A stretch of DNA of 64,000 nt, taken from contig UQIB01000008.1 of assembly GCA_900541015.1 (NCBI GenBank), positions 1 to 64,000 on the forward strand, in the 5' to 3' direction. Source of the stretch: an uncultured Collinsella sp. (GTDB taxonomy: Bacteria > Actinomycetota > Coriobacteriia > Coriobacteriales > Coriobacteriaceae). The translations under genes were made by a program, and so were the position numbers. The notes below the pieces were generated by a model. It was given only the letters and a program-made list of their open reading frames with translations. It was not told the DNA's origin and ran no database searches. How positions within the stretch are numbered: the first letter of the stretch is position 1; each line of letters opens with the position of its first letter. Shown here in pieces: positions 27,155 to 34,933 of this stretch.

Positions 27155-29347
27155 TTATGAAGCGTCGGCAGCTATGTGCGCAAGCGCCTCAACGAGCTCC
27201 TGCGAGCTCACGGGTTTACTCAGGTGCGCGTCCATGCCCGCCTCGCGCGAAAGTCTGCGGTCGTCGGCAAAGGCGTTGGCACTCACGGCGATAATCGGCG
27301 TGGTCGCGGCATCCTCGCGATCGAGTGCTCGAATTAGACGCGTGGCCTCAAGGCCATCGATACCGGGCATCATGATGTCCATCAACACCACATCGTACTC
27401 GTGCGGTGCGCTCGCGGCAAACGCCTCAACGGCAGACTCGCCATCCTTAGCATGCGTCACGACGGCACCGGCACGGCTGAGCGTAAACTGCGCGATCTCG
27501 GCATTCAGATCGTTATCCTCTACGAGCAAAACGCGCAAGCCCTGGAGCGCATCGCCATCGCCCGCATCCACGCGCACTGCCTGAGGAATCTCGGAACGCT
27601 TGCATTTCTCGAACGGCAGGCGGATGGTAAACGTCGTCCCCTGCCCCAAGACGCTCGTAAAGCTCATGGTTCCGCCCATAAGCTCGACCAGCTGTTTTGC
27701 GATAGGCGCGCCCAGGCCAGTTCCCGACGAAGCACCTTCCACCCGCTGCTCCTCGCGGCAAAACGGCTCGTAGAGGTGCTGTTGGAACTCCTCGCTCATG
27801 CCAATACCGTTGTCGGCGATCGTGTATTCATAGACAGGGACGCCATCCACTGGCTCCACCTCGCGGCACACCAGGCGGACATAGCCGCCCTGGCGGTTGT
27901 ACTTGACGGCATTGCCGGCAATATTGAGCAACAAGCGCTTGAGGTGCGTCACGCTCACCCGTGCATAGGGATGATCAAGCGTCTGCTGGTCGCAGATAAT
28001 TGTCACCAGACGCTCCTCGGCCTGGCGCTCCAGAATATCGCGCACTTCACAGTTGAGTGCCCCCAAATTTGTGGGTACGAGGTTCAGGTCGACCTGCCCG
28101 CTCTCCAGGCGACTCATATCGAGTGCCTCGTTGGCGAGGTCGAGCAGCAGTCCCGATGCCGTCCAGATCTTTGAGCGGCACTCAGTCTGCTTTTGTAGAT
28201 CGTCCGCATTGGCATCGCCGACCTCGACCATACCGCGAATGCCGTTGATGGGCGTGCGCAGATCGTGGCTCATGCGGCGCAGAAACTCCGTCTTTGCCGA
28301 GTTGGCGGACGAGGCCTCACGCGCCGCCTTTGCCAGCTTGTCGCCATAGTCGCGCTCCTGCTGCAGCAAGTCCGTCAAACGTCGACGATCAGCGCGGCGA
28401 CGCACCATCACAACAACGGCTATAACACCGCTGTAGAGCACCAGCACGCCGGCAGCAACAGCCGCGACGACCTCAAAGTAGCGCCGCGCCGAGGCATAGG
28501 TGTACACGTAGAACCCGCGCGCTTTTCCAAATGTGCCCAAATACCACTCGCCGCTGGCGTTGACCAGTCGGACTTTGCCGGGCAGGCATCGATCCTTAAT
28601 ACCGTCGACAATAAAGACATCCGTTGCAGGCAGATTGAATACGCCCAATATGGTGGGTTCAACGGCATTGGTCGCAACGACCTTGCCATCGCTTTCGATC
28701 ACGATATTGCCACTGTCGATGGTCTCATAACCACCGAGCAGGCTCTGCAGTTTGAGCGTATTGCTCGCGACCGCCTTGGCGCTCTGGTGCCTCACCGCGA
28801 CAACGATGCCCTCGCCATCTTGCCGGGTCACGCAACCAATGTCTGCAACCGAATCATCCGAAAGCGTAATGCGGGCGGTATAGGACTTAAGCGGATGGGC
28901 TGCCACCTCCAGCACGGGTGCTTCCTTGAGATACGTAGCGAGCGACTCGTAGCCCACGCCATCCGTCGAGGACTCGGACACCAAATTGCCCGATGCGTCC
29001 GTCACGATCAGTGCACTCACGTTGAACTGGTCGGTATATTGCTCCAGCATGGCGTTATCCACCGAACCGTCGCGCTCCATATCGCGCGCTGTCTCTCCGG
29101 CGATCTCCATAACGCGAATCAGGTTTTTGGTCGTATAGGCGCTGTTGAATGCATCGTAGGAAAGGCTCTGCGTCGCCACGTAATCGACAACGTCGGCAAA
29201 ACGCTGCTCGGCTTGGGCCGTCGTGTAACCGTAGCTCATCATGCCGGCAGCAACCGAGAGCGCTATCCCCAGCAGAGCGACAAGGAGCCATGCCCCTGCC
29301 GAACGATTGCCCCGCTCCTGAGCGGCGTGGTCGGGTGCATCGATCAT
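27155..29347 (-). CDS. Hybrid sensor histidine kinase/response regulator
   Basis: 730 aa. N-terminal TM (AWLLVALLGIALSVAAGMMSYGY), a ~260-residue extracellular sensor resembling a dCache-like region, and a second TM (FEVVAAVAAGVLVLYSGVIAVVV). HisKA with MSHDLRTPINGI (H~361), HATPase (NIAGNAVKYN, DNGIGM, GTGLGAPI) and a receiver (LLVEDNDLNAEIAQF, D~657 in LMDIMMPGIDG, LSKPVSS). Its start overlaps the stop of an upstream solute-binding lipoprotein gene by ATGA, so the two are co-translated and the lipoprotein probably acts as its ligand sensor. Confidence 0.93.
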   Translation of the reverse strand: MIDAPDHAAQERGNRSAGAWLLVALLGIALSVAAGMMSYGYTTAQAEQRFADVVDYVATQSLSYDAFNSAYTTKNLIRVMEIAGETARDMERDGSVDNAMLEQYTDQFNVSALIVTDASGNLVSESSTDGVGYESLATYLKEAPVLEVAAHPLKSYTARITLSDDSVADIGCVTRQDGEGIVVAVRHQSAKAVASNTLKLQSLLGGYETIDSGNIVIESDGKVVATNAVEPTILGVFNLPATDVFIVDGIKDRCLPGKVRLVNASGEWYLGTFGKARGFYVYTYASARRYFEVVAAVAAGVLVLYSGVIAVVVMVRRRADRRRLTDLLQQERDYGDKLAKAAREASSANSAKTEFLRRMSHDLRTPINGIRGMVEVGDANADDLQKQTECRSKIWTASGLLLDLANEALDMSRLESGQVDLNLVPTNLGALNCEVRDILERQAEERLVTIICDQQTLDHPYARVSVTHLKRLLLNIAGNAVKYNRQGGYVRLVCREVEPVDGVPVYEYTIADNGIGMSEEFQQHLYEPFCREEQRVEGASSGTGLGAPIAKQLVELMGGTMSFTSVLGQGTTFTIRLPFEKCKRSEIPQAVRVDAGDGDALQGLRVLLVEDNDLNAEIAQFTLSRAGAVVTHAKDGESAVEAFAASAPHEYDVVLMDIMMPGIDGLEATRLIRALDREDAATTPIIAVSANAFADDRRLSREAGMDAHLSKPVSSQELVEALAHIAADAS

Positions 29348-30213
29348 GACAGGCCCTCCATATTCAAAAATGGCGAAGGGTCATCAAAGTACTTTGACAC
29401 CAGACGTTCCATGGTGCCATCGGCAAGCATTTCTTGGTAGGCATGAGTAAGCTTGACGTCGATGCCACGCGTATCGTTGATATCGAAAGCGGTACCCAAA
29501 CCAACTTCTAGCAGCGGCTCATCCAAAATGCGATACATCACACCATAATCTTTTTCGTAGGTGAGCAGCGAGGACTCATGCGCGGCGATGGCGTCGACCA
29601 GGCCCTCGACAAGTGCCGGGTTCAGGTATGAGCGATCCGAAAAGCAGTAGAGCTCTTTAATCTGCGGAACGTTTTCATTTGTATGATTGAGCAAAATGTC
29701 CTCGGGCTTGGTGGTGGACTGAACGGCCACGACCTTGTCCTCAAGATCGGCAAGCGTGTAGATATCGCTCTGGGGATCGACCGCGACCACCTGGCGGCTC
29801 GCAAGGTACGGGCCGGCCCAACGATACTCGTTTTCGCGACCCGTCATGCTAAAGCTGCCCATGACGCAATCGAGTTCGCCGCTCGCCAACAGCTCGTTCT
29901 TCTTTTCCCAATCGATCAGCTGGTACTTTGGTTTGTAACCAATGCGGGCCAAAGCCTCGGTCAATATCTCAACATCCAGGCCAACGATATCGCCGTACTC
30001 GTCGGTATACACAAACGGTGGATAGAGGTCGCTGCCGACGTTGAGCGTCTTGAGGTCGTCGTCTTTGACCTGCGAGGCGTCCAGACCTTTTGATGCAGAC
30101 GTCGAGGCTTCGCCATTACGCCCAGAACAGCCAGCTATCGCTACGACAAAGGCACTCGCCACCGCAAGCGCAACAAACAACGATATGGCAACCGAGCGAC
30201 GGGGTCTTTTCAT
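29344..30213 (-). CDS. Extracellular solute-binding lipoprotein (SBP family 3)
   Basis: 289 aa from the ATG at 30213 (TGGAG upstream). A lipoprotein signal (SLFVALAVASAFVVAIAGC) with the lipobox Cys is followed by an SBP_bac_3 domain: PPFVYTDEYGDIVGLDVEIL, ALARIGYKPKYQLIDW, LASGELDCVMGSFSMT, and PLLEVGLGTAFDINDTRG. No ABC permease or ATPase is adjacent; instead it overlaps a hybrid kinase gene by 4 nt. It therefore probably serves as a sensor rather than a transporter component. Confidence 0.9.
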   Translation of the reverse strand: MKRPRRSVAISLFVALAVASAFVVAIAGCSGRNGEASTSASKGLDASQVKDDDLKTLNVGSDLYPPFVYTDEYGDIVGLDVEILTEALARIGYKPKYQLIDWEKKNELLASGELDCVMGSFSMTGRENEYRWAGPYLASRQVVAVDPQSDIYTLADLEDKVVAVQSTTKPEDILLNHTNENVPQIKELYCFSDRSYLNPALVEGLVDAIAAHESSLLTYEKDYGVMYRILDEPLLEVGLGTAFDINDTRGIDVKLTHAYQEMLADGTMERLVSKYFDDPSPFLNMEGLS

Positions 30214-30306
30214 CGAGCTCCAGACGATCCTGTTTACAGACTGAAATGGTAAGAAATAATAGCAAACAAAACCACACAAGTGCCCAATGGTTACAGACGT
30301 TTTACC

Positions 30307-30348
30307 ATGCGGGGCCTTCCAGCCGACTTGGCAGAAGGCCCCACATGC
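30307..30348. terminator. Hairpin downstream of the aminotransferase gene
   Basis: CATGCGGGGCCTTC (30307-30320) pairs with GAAGGCCCCACATG (30335-30348), 10 nt beyond the stop at 30358 on the minus strand, with a loop of 14 nt. Confidence 0.7.
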
Positions 30349-30357
30349 AGTGCTCAC

Positions 30358-31572
30358 TTACCGTGCATTAAAAACGTAGCGGTCCAGGCGGTCGCACGCT
30401 TCCTTTACGCGCGAAAGCGGCAGCGCCAGATTCACGCGAATGTGGCAGGGCCCGTGGAACGGACGGCCGTCCTGATACCCCACGCCCACGCGCGCCCCCT
30501 CGTCAAGCAGCCACTGAATATCGCGGCCATGCTCGCGGCACCACTCGATGCAGTCCAGAAACACCATGTACGTGCCCTGCGGACGCGAATAAGACACGCC
30601 CTCAAAATGCTCGTCCACGTAATTGCAGAAGTACTCGATATTGCCGGCAAGCACCTGGTTGAGCTCGTCCACCCACTCGTAGCCCTGCGGCTGGTAGGCA
30701 CCGATAAGCGCATGCATGGAGAGGACGTTCATCTCGTTGTAGTGGGTCTTGTTGGACACGACGCACACGCGGTCGCGCAGCGTCTCGTTATAGATGATGT
30801 GATAGCTGCCGACCAGACCCGCCAGGTTGAACGTCTTGCTGGGCGCGTAGAGGGCAACCGTGCGCATGCGGGCATCCTCGCTCACCGACTGCGTCGGGAT
30901 GTGCTTGTGCCCCGGCAGGATGATATCGGACCAAATCTCGTCCGAGATCACTACGCAATCGTGCTGGCGATAGATGTCCATGGCGCGCTCGATCTCGTCG
31001 CGTTCCCATACGCGGCCGCAGGGATTGTGCGGCGAGCAGAACACCGCGGCATGGATGTGGTTTTGGGCGAGCTTGTGCTCCATGTCCTCAAAGTCCATAC
31101 GCCACACGCCCTGGTCGTCGAGCTTAAGCGGGCTGTGGACAATGTGATAGCCCGCGGCCTCAATGGACTTGGTAAAGCCGATGTAGGTAGGGCTGTGGAC
31201 CAGCACCGCATCGCCCGGCTGGACATACGCGCGCAGCGTCGACACGACGCCGCCCAGCACGCCGTTTTCGTAGCCGATATGTTCAGGGCTCAAACCTTCG
31301 ACGCCATTGCGGCGGTTCTGCCATTCGATGATGCGATCGAAGTACTCAGCGCGCGGGTTAAAGTAGCCAAACATGGGGTGCTGGGCACGCTGAATGATGT
31401 GTTCCTGGACCGTGGGCACCGTGGCAAAATTCATGTCGGCCACCCACATGGGGATGCGGTCGAAGCCCTCGTCGGGTGCATTCGGAGCCATACCGGGGAT
31501 CTCACCCCAAGAGTCAACGGCGATGGAGTCCATGCCGTGGCGGTCGATGATTGAAGTGAAGTCGTATTTCAT
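30358..31572 (-). CDS. PatB/MalY-type pyridoxal-phosphate C-S lyase/aminotransferase
   Basis: 404 aa from the ATG at 31572 (GGGAG upstream). Class I/II fold-type I enzyme: PMWVADMNFATVP, VLGGVVSTLRAYVQPGD, FCSPHNPCGRVW, VISDEIWSDI and the PLP lysine in APSKTFNLAGL. These features mark the MalY/PatB group, which cleaves cystathionine-like substrates. Some members also regulate transcription. Single gene by appearance. Confidence 0.93.
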   Translation of the reverse strand: MKYDFTSIIDRHGMDSIAVDSWGEIPGMAPNAPDEGFDRIPMWVADMNFATVPTVQEHIIQRAQHPMFGYFNPRAEYFDRIIEWQNRRNGVEGLSPEHIGYENGVLGGVVSTLRAYVQPGDAVLVHSPTYIGFTKSIEAAGYHIVHSPLKLDDQGVWRMDFEDMEHKLAQNHIHAAVFCSPHNPCGRVWERDEIERAMDIYRQHDCVVISDEIWSDIILPGHKHIPTQSVSEDARMRTVALYAPSKTFNLAGLVGSYHIIYNETLRDRVCVVSNKTHYNEMNVLSMHALIGAYQPQGYEWVDELNQVLAGNIEYFCNYVDEHFEGVSYSRPQGTYMVFLDCIEWCREHGRDIQWLLDEGARVGVGYQDGRPFHGPCHIRVNLALPLSRVKEACDRLDRYVFNAR

Positions 31573-31684
31573 GCTGGACTCCCGTGCAAAGTTGATTGTT
31601 TTGGTAGGCGTTATTGTCCACCAGCGTGGGCGGTTTTGGCGCGGGGTTTGGCGCTTAATTTGACGGGTACGGACGAATGGCTGG

Positions 31685-32422
31685 TTAGTCTTGCGCGTCG
31701 TTGACGGCAACTACGGTTAGCTGGGTTTCATCGACCGCAAACGATATGTCGAGCCCGGCGTAAGCCAAGTGATAAACGCGGTTTGGCTCGTGCTTGCTGC
31801 CTGCGCGGCGTGGATCTTGGCGAAGGACCTCGACCAAGCCGGGGAGCTTTGCGGGCGGGACCATATCCTGCAGCGCTTGCGGGAACTCGACGTTGAGCTC
31901 TTGCCACGGAGCATCCTCAATCCAGCCGCCCGTCGCATCCGGGTGACAGTCGGCAAATGGAATGTAGGGCTTAATGTCGTAGATGGGCGTGCCGTCGCGC
32001 AGGTCGGCCCCCAGCACATGGATGATGGGCCCATCGTCGGTGAGCTCGACACGGTCGAGCTTGACGCAGGTGAGCCCGATGGGATTAGGGCGAAACGGAC
32101 TGCGCGTGGCAAACACGCCCACGCGCTCGGCTCCACCCAGACGCGGCGGGCGCACGGTTTTCGACCACTTGACGTTGGTGCCGGACCTGTCCTGCGACTT
32201 GGCATCGGCAGCTATGTCGTTTGCCGTGCCGCCGGGCGTTCCGTTTTCGAAGCGCCACAGCAGCCATAGATGAGAGAAGGAGTCCAGGCCCTCAACCGCC
32301 GCATTGGAGGCAAATTCCGGCTCAAAGACGATGCGTCCCTGCAGATGAGGCGCCAAAAAGCTGTTGCGCGGAATGCCGAACTTCTGCGGCAGGTCGGTAT
32401 GTATGTGTGCAATAGGTTCCAT
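31685..32422 (-). CDS. TrmO/TsaA-family tRNA methyltransferase
   Basis: 245 aa from ATG 32422; an ATG at 32431 is in frame and neither has a clear ribosome site. Conserved TsaA-like segments are GIPRNSFLAPHLQGRIVFEPEF, FATRSPFRPNPIGLTCVKL (the SPxRPNPIG signature) and GTPIYDIKPYIPFAD. TrmO uses SAM to N6-methylate t6A37 of tRNA. A short C-terminal extension (SFAVDETQLTVVAVNDAQD) follows the domain. Confidence 0.85.
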   Translation of the reverse strand: MEPIAHIHTDLPQKFGIPRNSFLAPHLQGRIVFEPEFASNAAVEGLDSFSHLWLLWRFENGTPGGTANDIAADAKSQDRSGTNVKWSKTVRPPRLGGAERVGVFATRSPFRPNPIGLTCVKLDRVELTDDGPIIHVLGADLRDGTPIYDIKPYIPFADCHPDATGGWIEDAPWQELNVEFPQALQDMVPPAKLPGLVEVLRQDPRRAGSKHEPNRVYHLAYAGLDISFAVDETQLTVVAVNDAQD

Positions 32423-32563
32423 GCCGGTCATTGTACGGCATGGAGACGTGGGGCGTTGCGCGCAATTCTTCGCCGCGGTCTCCCGTCGTGCAACCAACGG
32501 TTGCTTGGAAGGGCGCCTGCCGCCGCGTATGCTTAAGCCATCAACCAGCAGAAAGGAGCCGCT

Positions 32564-33391
32564 ATGGCCTTTGCAGAAAAGCTCATTGCCATCCGTCGCG
32601 CCCATCACCTTACTCAGGAGCAGCTCGCCGCCAAGCTCTTCGTCACACGCCAAGCCGTCAGCCGCTGGGAGCGCGACGAGGTCACCCCGGGCATCGACAT
32701 GATGAAGCTCATCGCCGCCGTAACCGGCGAGCCACTGTCCCATCTGCTCGAAATGCCCGAGCACTATTGCCAGAGCTGCGGCATGATACTCACGCCCAAC
32801 GACTGCGGCACCGATGCCACGGGCACCGCGACCGACCATTACTGCAAGTGGTGCTACGACCACGGCAAGTACACCTACGACACCACCATGGAGGCAATGA
32901 TCGAGGATTGTGCCCCGCGTCTGGCACAAAACACCGGCATGTCACTCGACGAAGCCGTCTCGCTCATGGGCGCCGTCTTGCCGCAACTGGAACGCTGGCG
33001 CGCCGTGCAGGAAAACGAGGAGCGCTACGGCGCCGAAGCGCGGGCGCGCTATGGCGACGAGGCGATCGATGCAGCAAACGAAACGTTACTGGATATGGAT
33101 CCTCAGACATGGAACGACATGAAGGAACTTGAACGCGCCATTTTGGGCCAGCTCTCGATTGCCATGGGCATTGGCGATGCGAATGGAAGCGAGGCTCGCA
33201 AGCTTGTCGCGATGCATCGTCGCTGGATTGCCCTCAACTGGGGATGCGAGCCCCAGAACGAAGCGTACCTGGGCCTCGCCAATGGTTATCTTGCCGATCA
33301 GCGCTTTGTTGACTACTACGACAAGCCCTGCGGCACCGGAGCCGCGGCGTTTCTGGTCCAGGCCATCGAGTCGTCACTGGTCCGCGCATAG
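32564..33391 (+). CDS. XRE regulator with zinc-ribbon and TipAS-like domains
   Basis: 275 aa. An N-terminal XRE helix-turn-helix (LTQEQLAAKLFVTRQAVSRWE) is followed by a zinc-ribbon-like stretch with paired cysteines (YCQSCG ... HYCKWCYDHGKYTYDTTMEAM; PF12674-like), and then by a TipAS-like C-terminal domain (ELERAILGQLSIAMGIG, VAMHRRWIALNWGCEPQ, GLANGYLADQRFVDYYD, GTGAAAFLVQAI). TipAS domains of MerR-type regulators bind peptides and thiopeptide antibiotics; a fusion to XRE is unusual. RBS AAAGGAG supports the start. It is probably an antibiotic- or metabolite-responsive regulator. Confidence 0.88.
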   Translation: MAFAEKLIAIRRAHHLTQEQLAAKLFVTRQAVSRWERDEVTPGIDMMKLIAAVTGEPLSHLLEMPEHYCQSCGMILTPNDCGTDATGTATDHYCKWCYDHGKYTYDTTMEAMIEDCAPRLAQNTGMSLDEAVSLMGAVLPQLERWRAVQENEERYGAEARARYGDEAIDAANETLLDMDPQTWNDMKELERAILGQLSIAMGIGDANGSEARKLVAMHRRWIALNWGCEPQNEAYLGLANGYLADQRFVDYYDKPCGTGAAAFLVQAIESSLVRA

Positions 33392-33442
33392 ACCGCGGCG
33401 GCTTTGGGTATTTCAATCAAAACCGCAACCGATTGGAGACCT

Positions 33443-33688
33443 ATGACTACTGATCACGAGCTCGTGCTTTACGTTATGACCGGCTGCCCGTATTGCATAA
33501 AAGTCAAGCGATTCCTTGCCGATAACGGTGTGACCATTCCCGAGCGCAATATCTCGACCGATACCGAAGCCGAGCAGACACTCATCGCCGTCGGCGGAAA
33601 GCGCCAGGTTCCCTGCCTGTTCATCGACGGCAAGCCACTCTACGAGTCGAGCGACATCATCGCATGGGTACAGAAGAACCTGCTCTAG
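33443..33688 (+). CDS. Glutaredoxin-like protein
   Basis: 81 aa from ATG 33443 (TTGGAG upstream). A thioredoxin-fold glutaredoxin with active site TGCPYC (C15, C18), the cis-Pro segment RQVPCLFIDG and C-terminal YESSDIIAWV. Single-domain NrdH/Grx type. It sits 51 nt after the XRE-TipAS gene on the same strand, possibly in one transcript. Confidence 0.92.
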   Translation: MTTDHELVLYVMTGCPYCIKVKRFLADNGVTIPERNISTDTEAEQTLIAVGGKRQVPCLFIDGKPLYESSDIIAWVQKNLL

Positions 33689-33735
33689 TACGCGCATCCC
33701 GTCCGTCCAAGGCCCCACCCCATACGGCCTAAACA

Positions 33736-33790
33736 TGTACGTCAGCATCCAAAATCGACATTTTTCGACATCTTTGGATGCTGGTGTACA
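33736..33790. repeat. 55-bp palindrome, copy 1
   Basis: Arms TGTACGTCAGCATCCAAA (33736-33753) and TTTGGATGCTGGTGTACA (33773-33790) surround a 19-nt centre containing CGACATTTTTCGACATC. Copy 2 is at 34810-34864, with the arms changed in step (GTC/GGT here, GCC/GGC there). It is followed by GCTTTTGGGTAGTCAT in both copies. Confidence 0.9.
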
Positions 33791-33882
33791 GCTTTTGGGT
33801 AGTCATGGACGCTCTTAGCCGGCTATTTGTTTGAGGCGACCTTTGGATTATGGCTGTTTGACGCCTCTGGAAAGGTTTCCGA

Positions 33883-34126
33883 GAGGGCTGTGGTCAAAAA
33901 AAGGCAAATATGAGTACTGCTACCTGTTTAGTAGCAGCGATTTTGATCACTTCAGGAACTATTCAACGTTCCACTCGTCCGCAGACGACGTTATTTCTCC
34001 TCATATGTTCAATAAAAGTAGCTCCTAATGGGAACAAATCTCATCAGGAGCTACTATTTATAGCAAAGTAAATGCAACCATAATGGCAACAGTACTCATA
34101 TTTGCCCTTTTTTGACCACGACCCTC
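33883..34126. repeat. 244-bp inverted-repeat element with internal hairpin
   Basis: 37-nt arms (33883-33919, containing TGGTCAAAAAAAGGCAAATA, and 34090-34126, the inverted form ending GACCACGACCCTC) flank an AT-rich centre. Inside, AGTAGCTCCT (34017-34026) pairs with AGGAGCTACT (34046-34055), a terminator-like hairpin. Short open frames on both strands share a SKKGKYEYC peptide because they lie in the two arms; they are not taken as genes. Confidence 0.85.
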
Positions 34127-34522
34127 CAGAATAGTCGCTGAGAACGACACTAAATGACAAAATCCGGCACTTGGACGTTCTTATATGAGTAGCCATTGAA
34201 GGACACCTAACGACTACTCCCATTCGCGACACACTGTGTCGCGAATTAAGCTGGTCTCACCACCGAAGACCAGTGAAAGCTCCTGGCCAGAATCTCGATA
34301 GTTTGTTAAAGTGCCCCCCTCTGCAAGTTCAATGAGCGCTCATGTTCCAAACTGAAAAATGAAGAAATATCGAAGCCATCGACGCTCATTTTCTATCGAA
34401 AAAAATAGTCAAAACAAGCTAATTAGCTTGATAAGCTGCTTGTACTTTTGTCTACAAAACTGTATACAAAAAGAGATTCCGACAACCAGCGCTCGACATT
34501 ATGCCAATCGATAGGAGGCGCT
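34127..34522. other. Intergenic region with two small hairpins
   Basis: No gene recognised. A near-perfect palindrome ATTCGCGACAC-ACT-GTGTCGCGAAT lies at 34222-34246 and CTGGTCT/AGACCAG form a hairpin at 34251-34273. The rest is AT-richer than the window and holds the leader of the RHH gene (ATAGGAGG at 34511). Confidence 0.6.
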
Positions 34523-34789
34523 ATGGACGCTAAGCAACTCGAAAAGATGATCGGATTTGCCCCCGGAGAGTTGGAAAAGGCCGCGGAGGCATACGAAAAA
34601 GATGAGTGGCCGAAGGGTCGCACCATCAAGCTGGGAAGACCGCCGATTTCTGACGAGCCAAGCGTTGTTTTATCCGCACGTGTGGGTGAATCGGTCCTTG
34701 AAGCCTTTGATGCAAAAGCAAAGCGCCATGGGCAAACACGCACGGAGCGACTCAGGGAGCTCATCACGCTTGATGCAATGATTGCCTAG
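34523..34789 (+). CDS. Ribbon-helix-helix protein, orphan antitoxin-like
   Basis: 88 aa from ATG 34523 with ATAGGAGG upstream. The C-terminal part has the beta-strand/helix-helix layout of RHH antitoxins and regulators (SVVLSARVGESVLEAFDAKAKRHGQTRTERLRELI). The N-terminal half (KMIGFAPGELEKAAEAYEKDEWP) is helical. No toxin-like gene is adjacent, so this is either an orphan antitoxin or a regulator. It sits in a repeat-rich, AT-richer patch. Confidence 0.75.
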   Translation: MDAKQLEKMIGFAPGELEKAAEAYEKDEWPKGRTIKLGRPPISDEPSVVLSARVGESVLEAFDAKAKRHGQTRTERLRELITLDAMIA

Positions 34790-34809
34790 TTACCCACCAC
34801 ACCCAAACA

Positions 34810-34864
34810 TGTACGCCAGCATCCAAAATCGACATTTTTCGACATCTTTGGATGCTGGCGTGCA
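34810..34864. repeat. 55-bp palindrome, copy 2
   Basis: Arms TGTACGCCAGCATCCAAA (34810-34827) and TTTGGATGCTGGCGTGCA (34847-34864), same centre as copy 1 at 33736. It is directly followed by the AGTCATTGGGGACGTTC hairpin. Confidence 0.92.
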
Positions 34865-34877
34865 GCTTTTTGTGGGT

Positions 34878-34931
34878 AGTCATTGGGGACGTTCCTAAAT
34901 GACTAGTCGTTAAAGAATGTCCCCAATGACT
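34878..34931. repeat. AGTCATTGGGGACGTTC hairpin
   Basis: AGTCATTGGGGACGTTC (34878-34894) pairs with GAATGTCCCCAATGACT (34915-34931) around a 20-nt centre. It shares its arm with the array at 23517. Located between convergent RHH and Dus genes, so it may also work as a terminator. Confidence 0.9.
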
Positions 34932-34933
34932 AA

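Noticed and set aside
33831..34028. Small gene with WSKKGKYEYC
   Set aside because: Matching peptide on the opposite strand at 34044-34232 comes from the inverted-repeat arm; no ribosome site.
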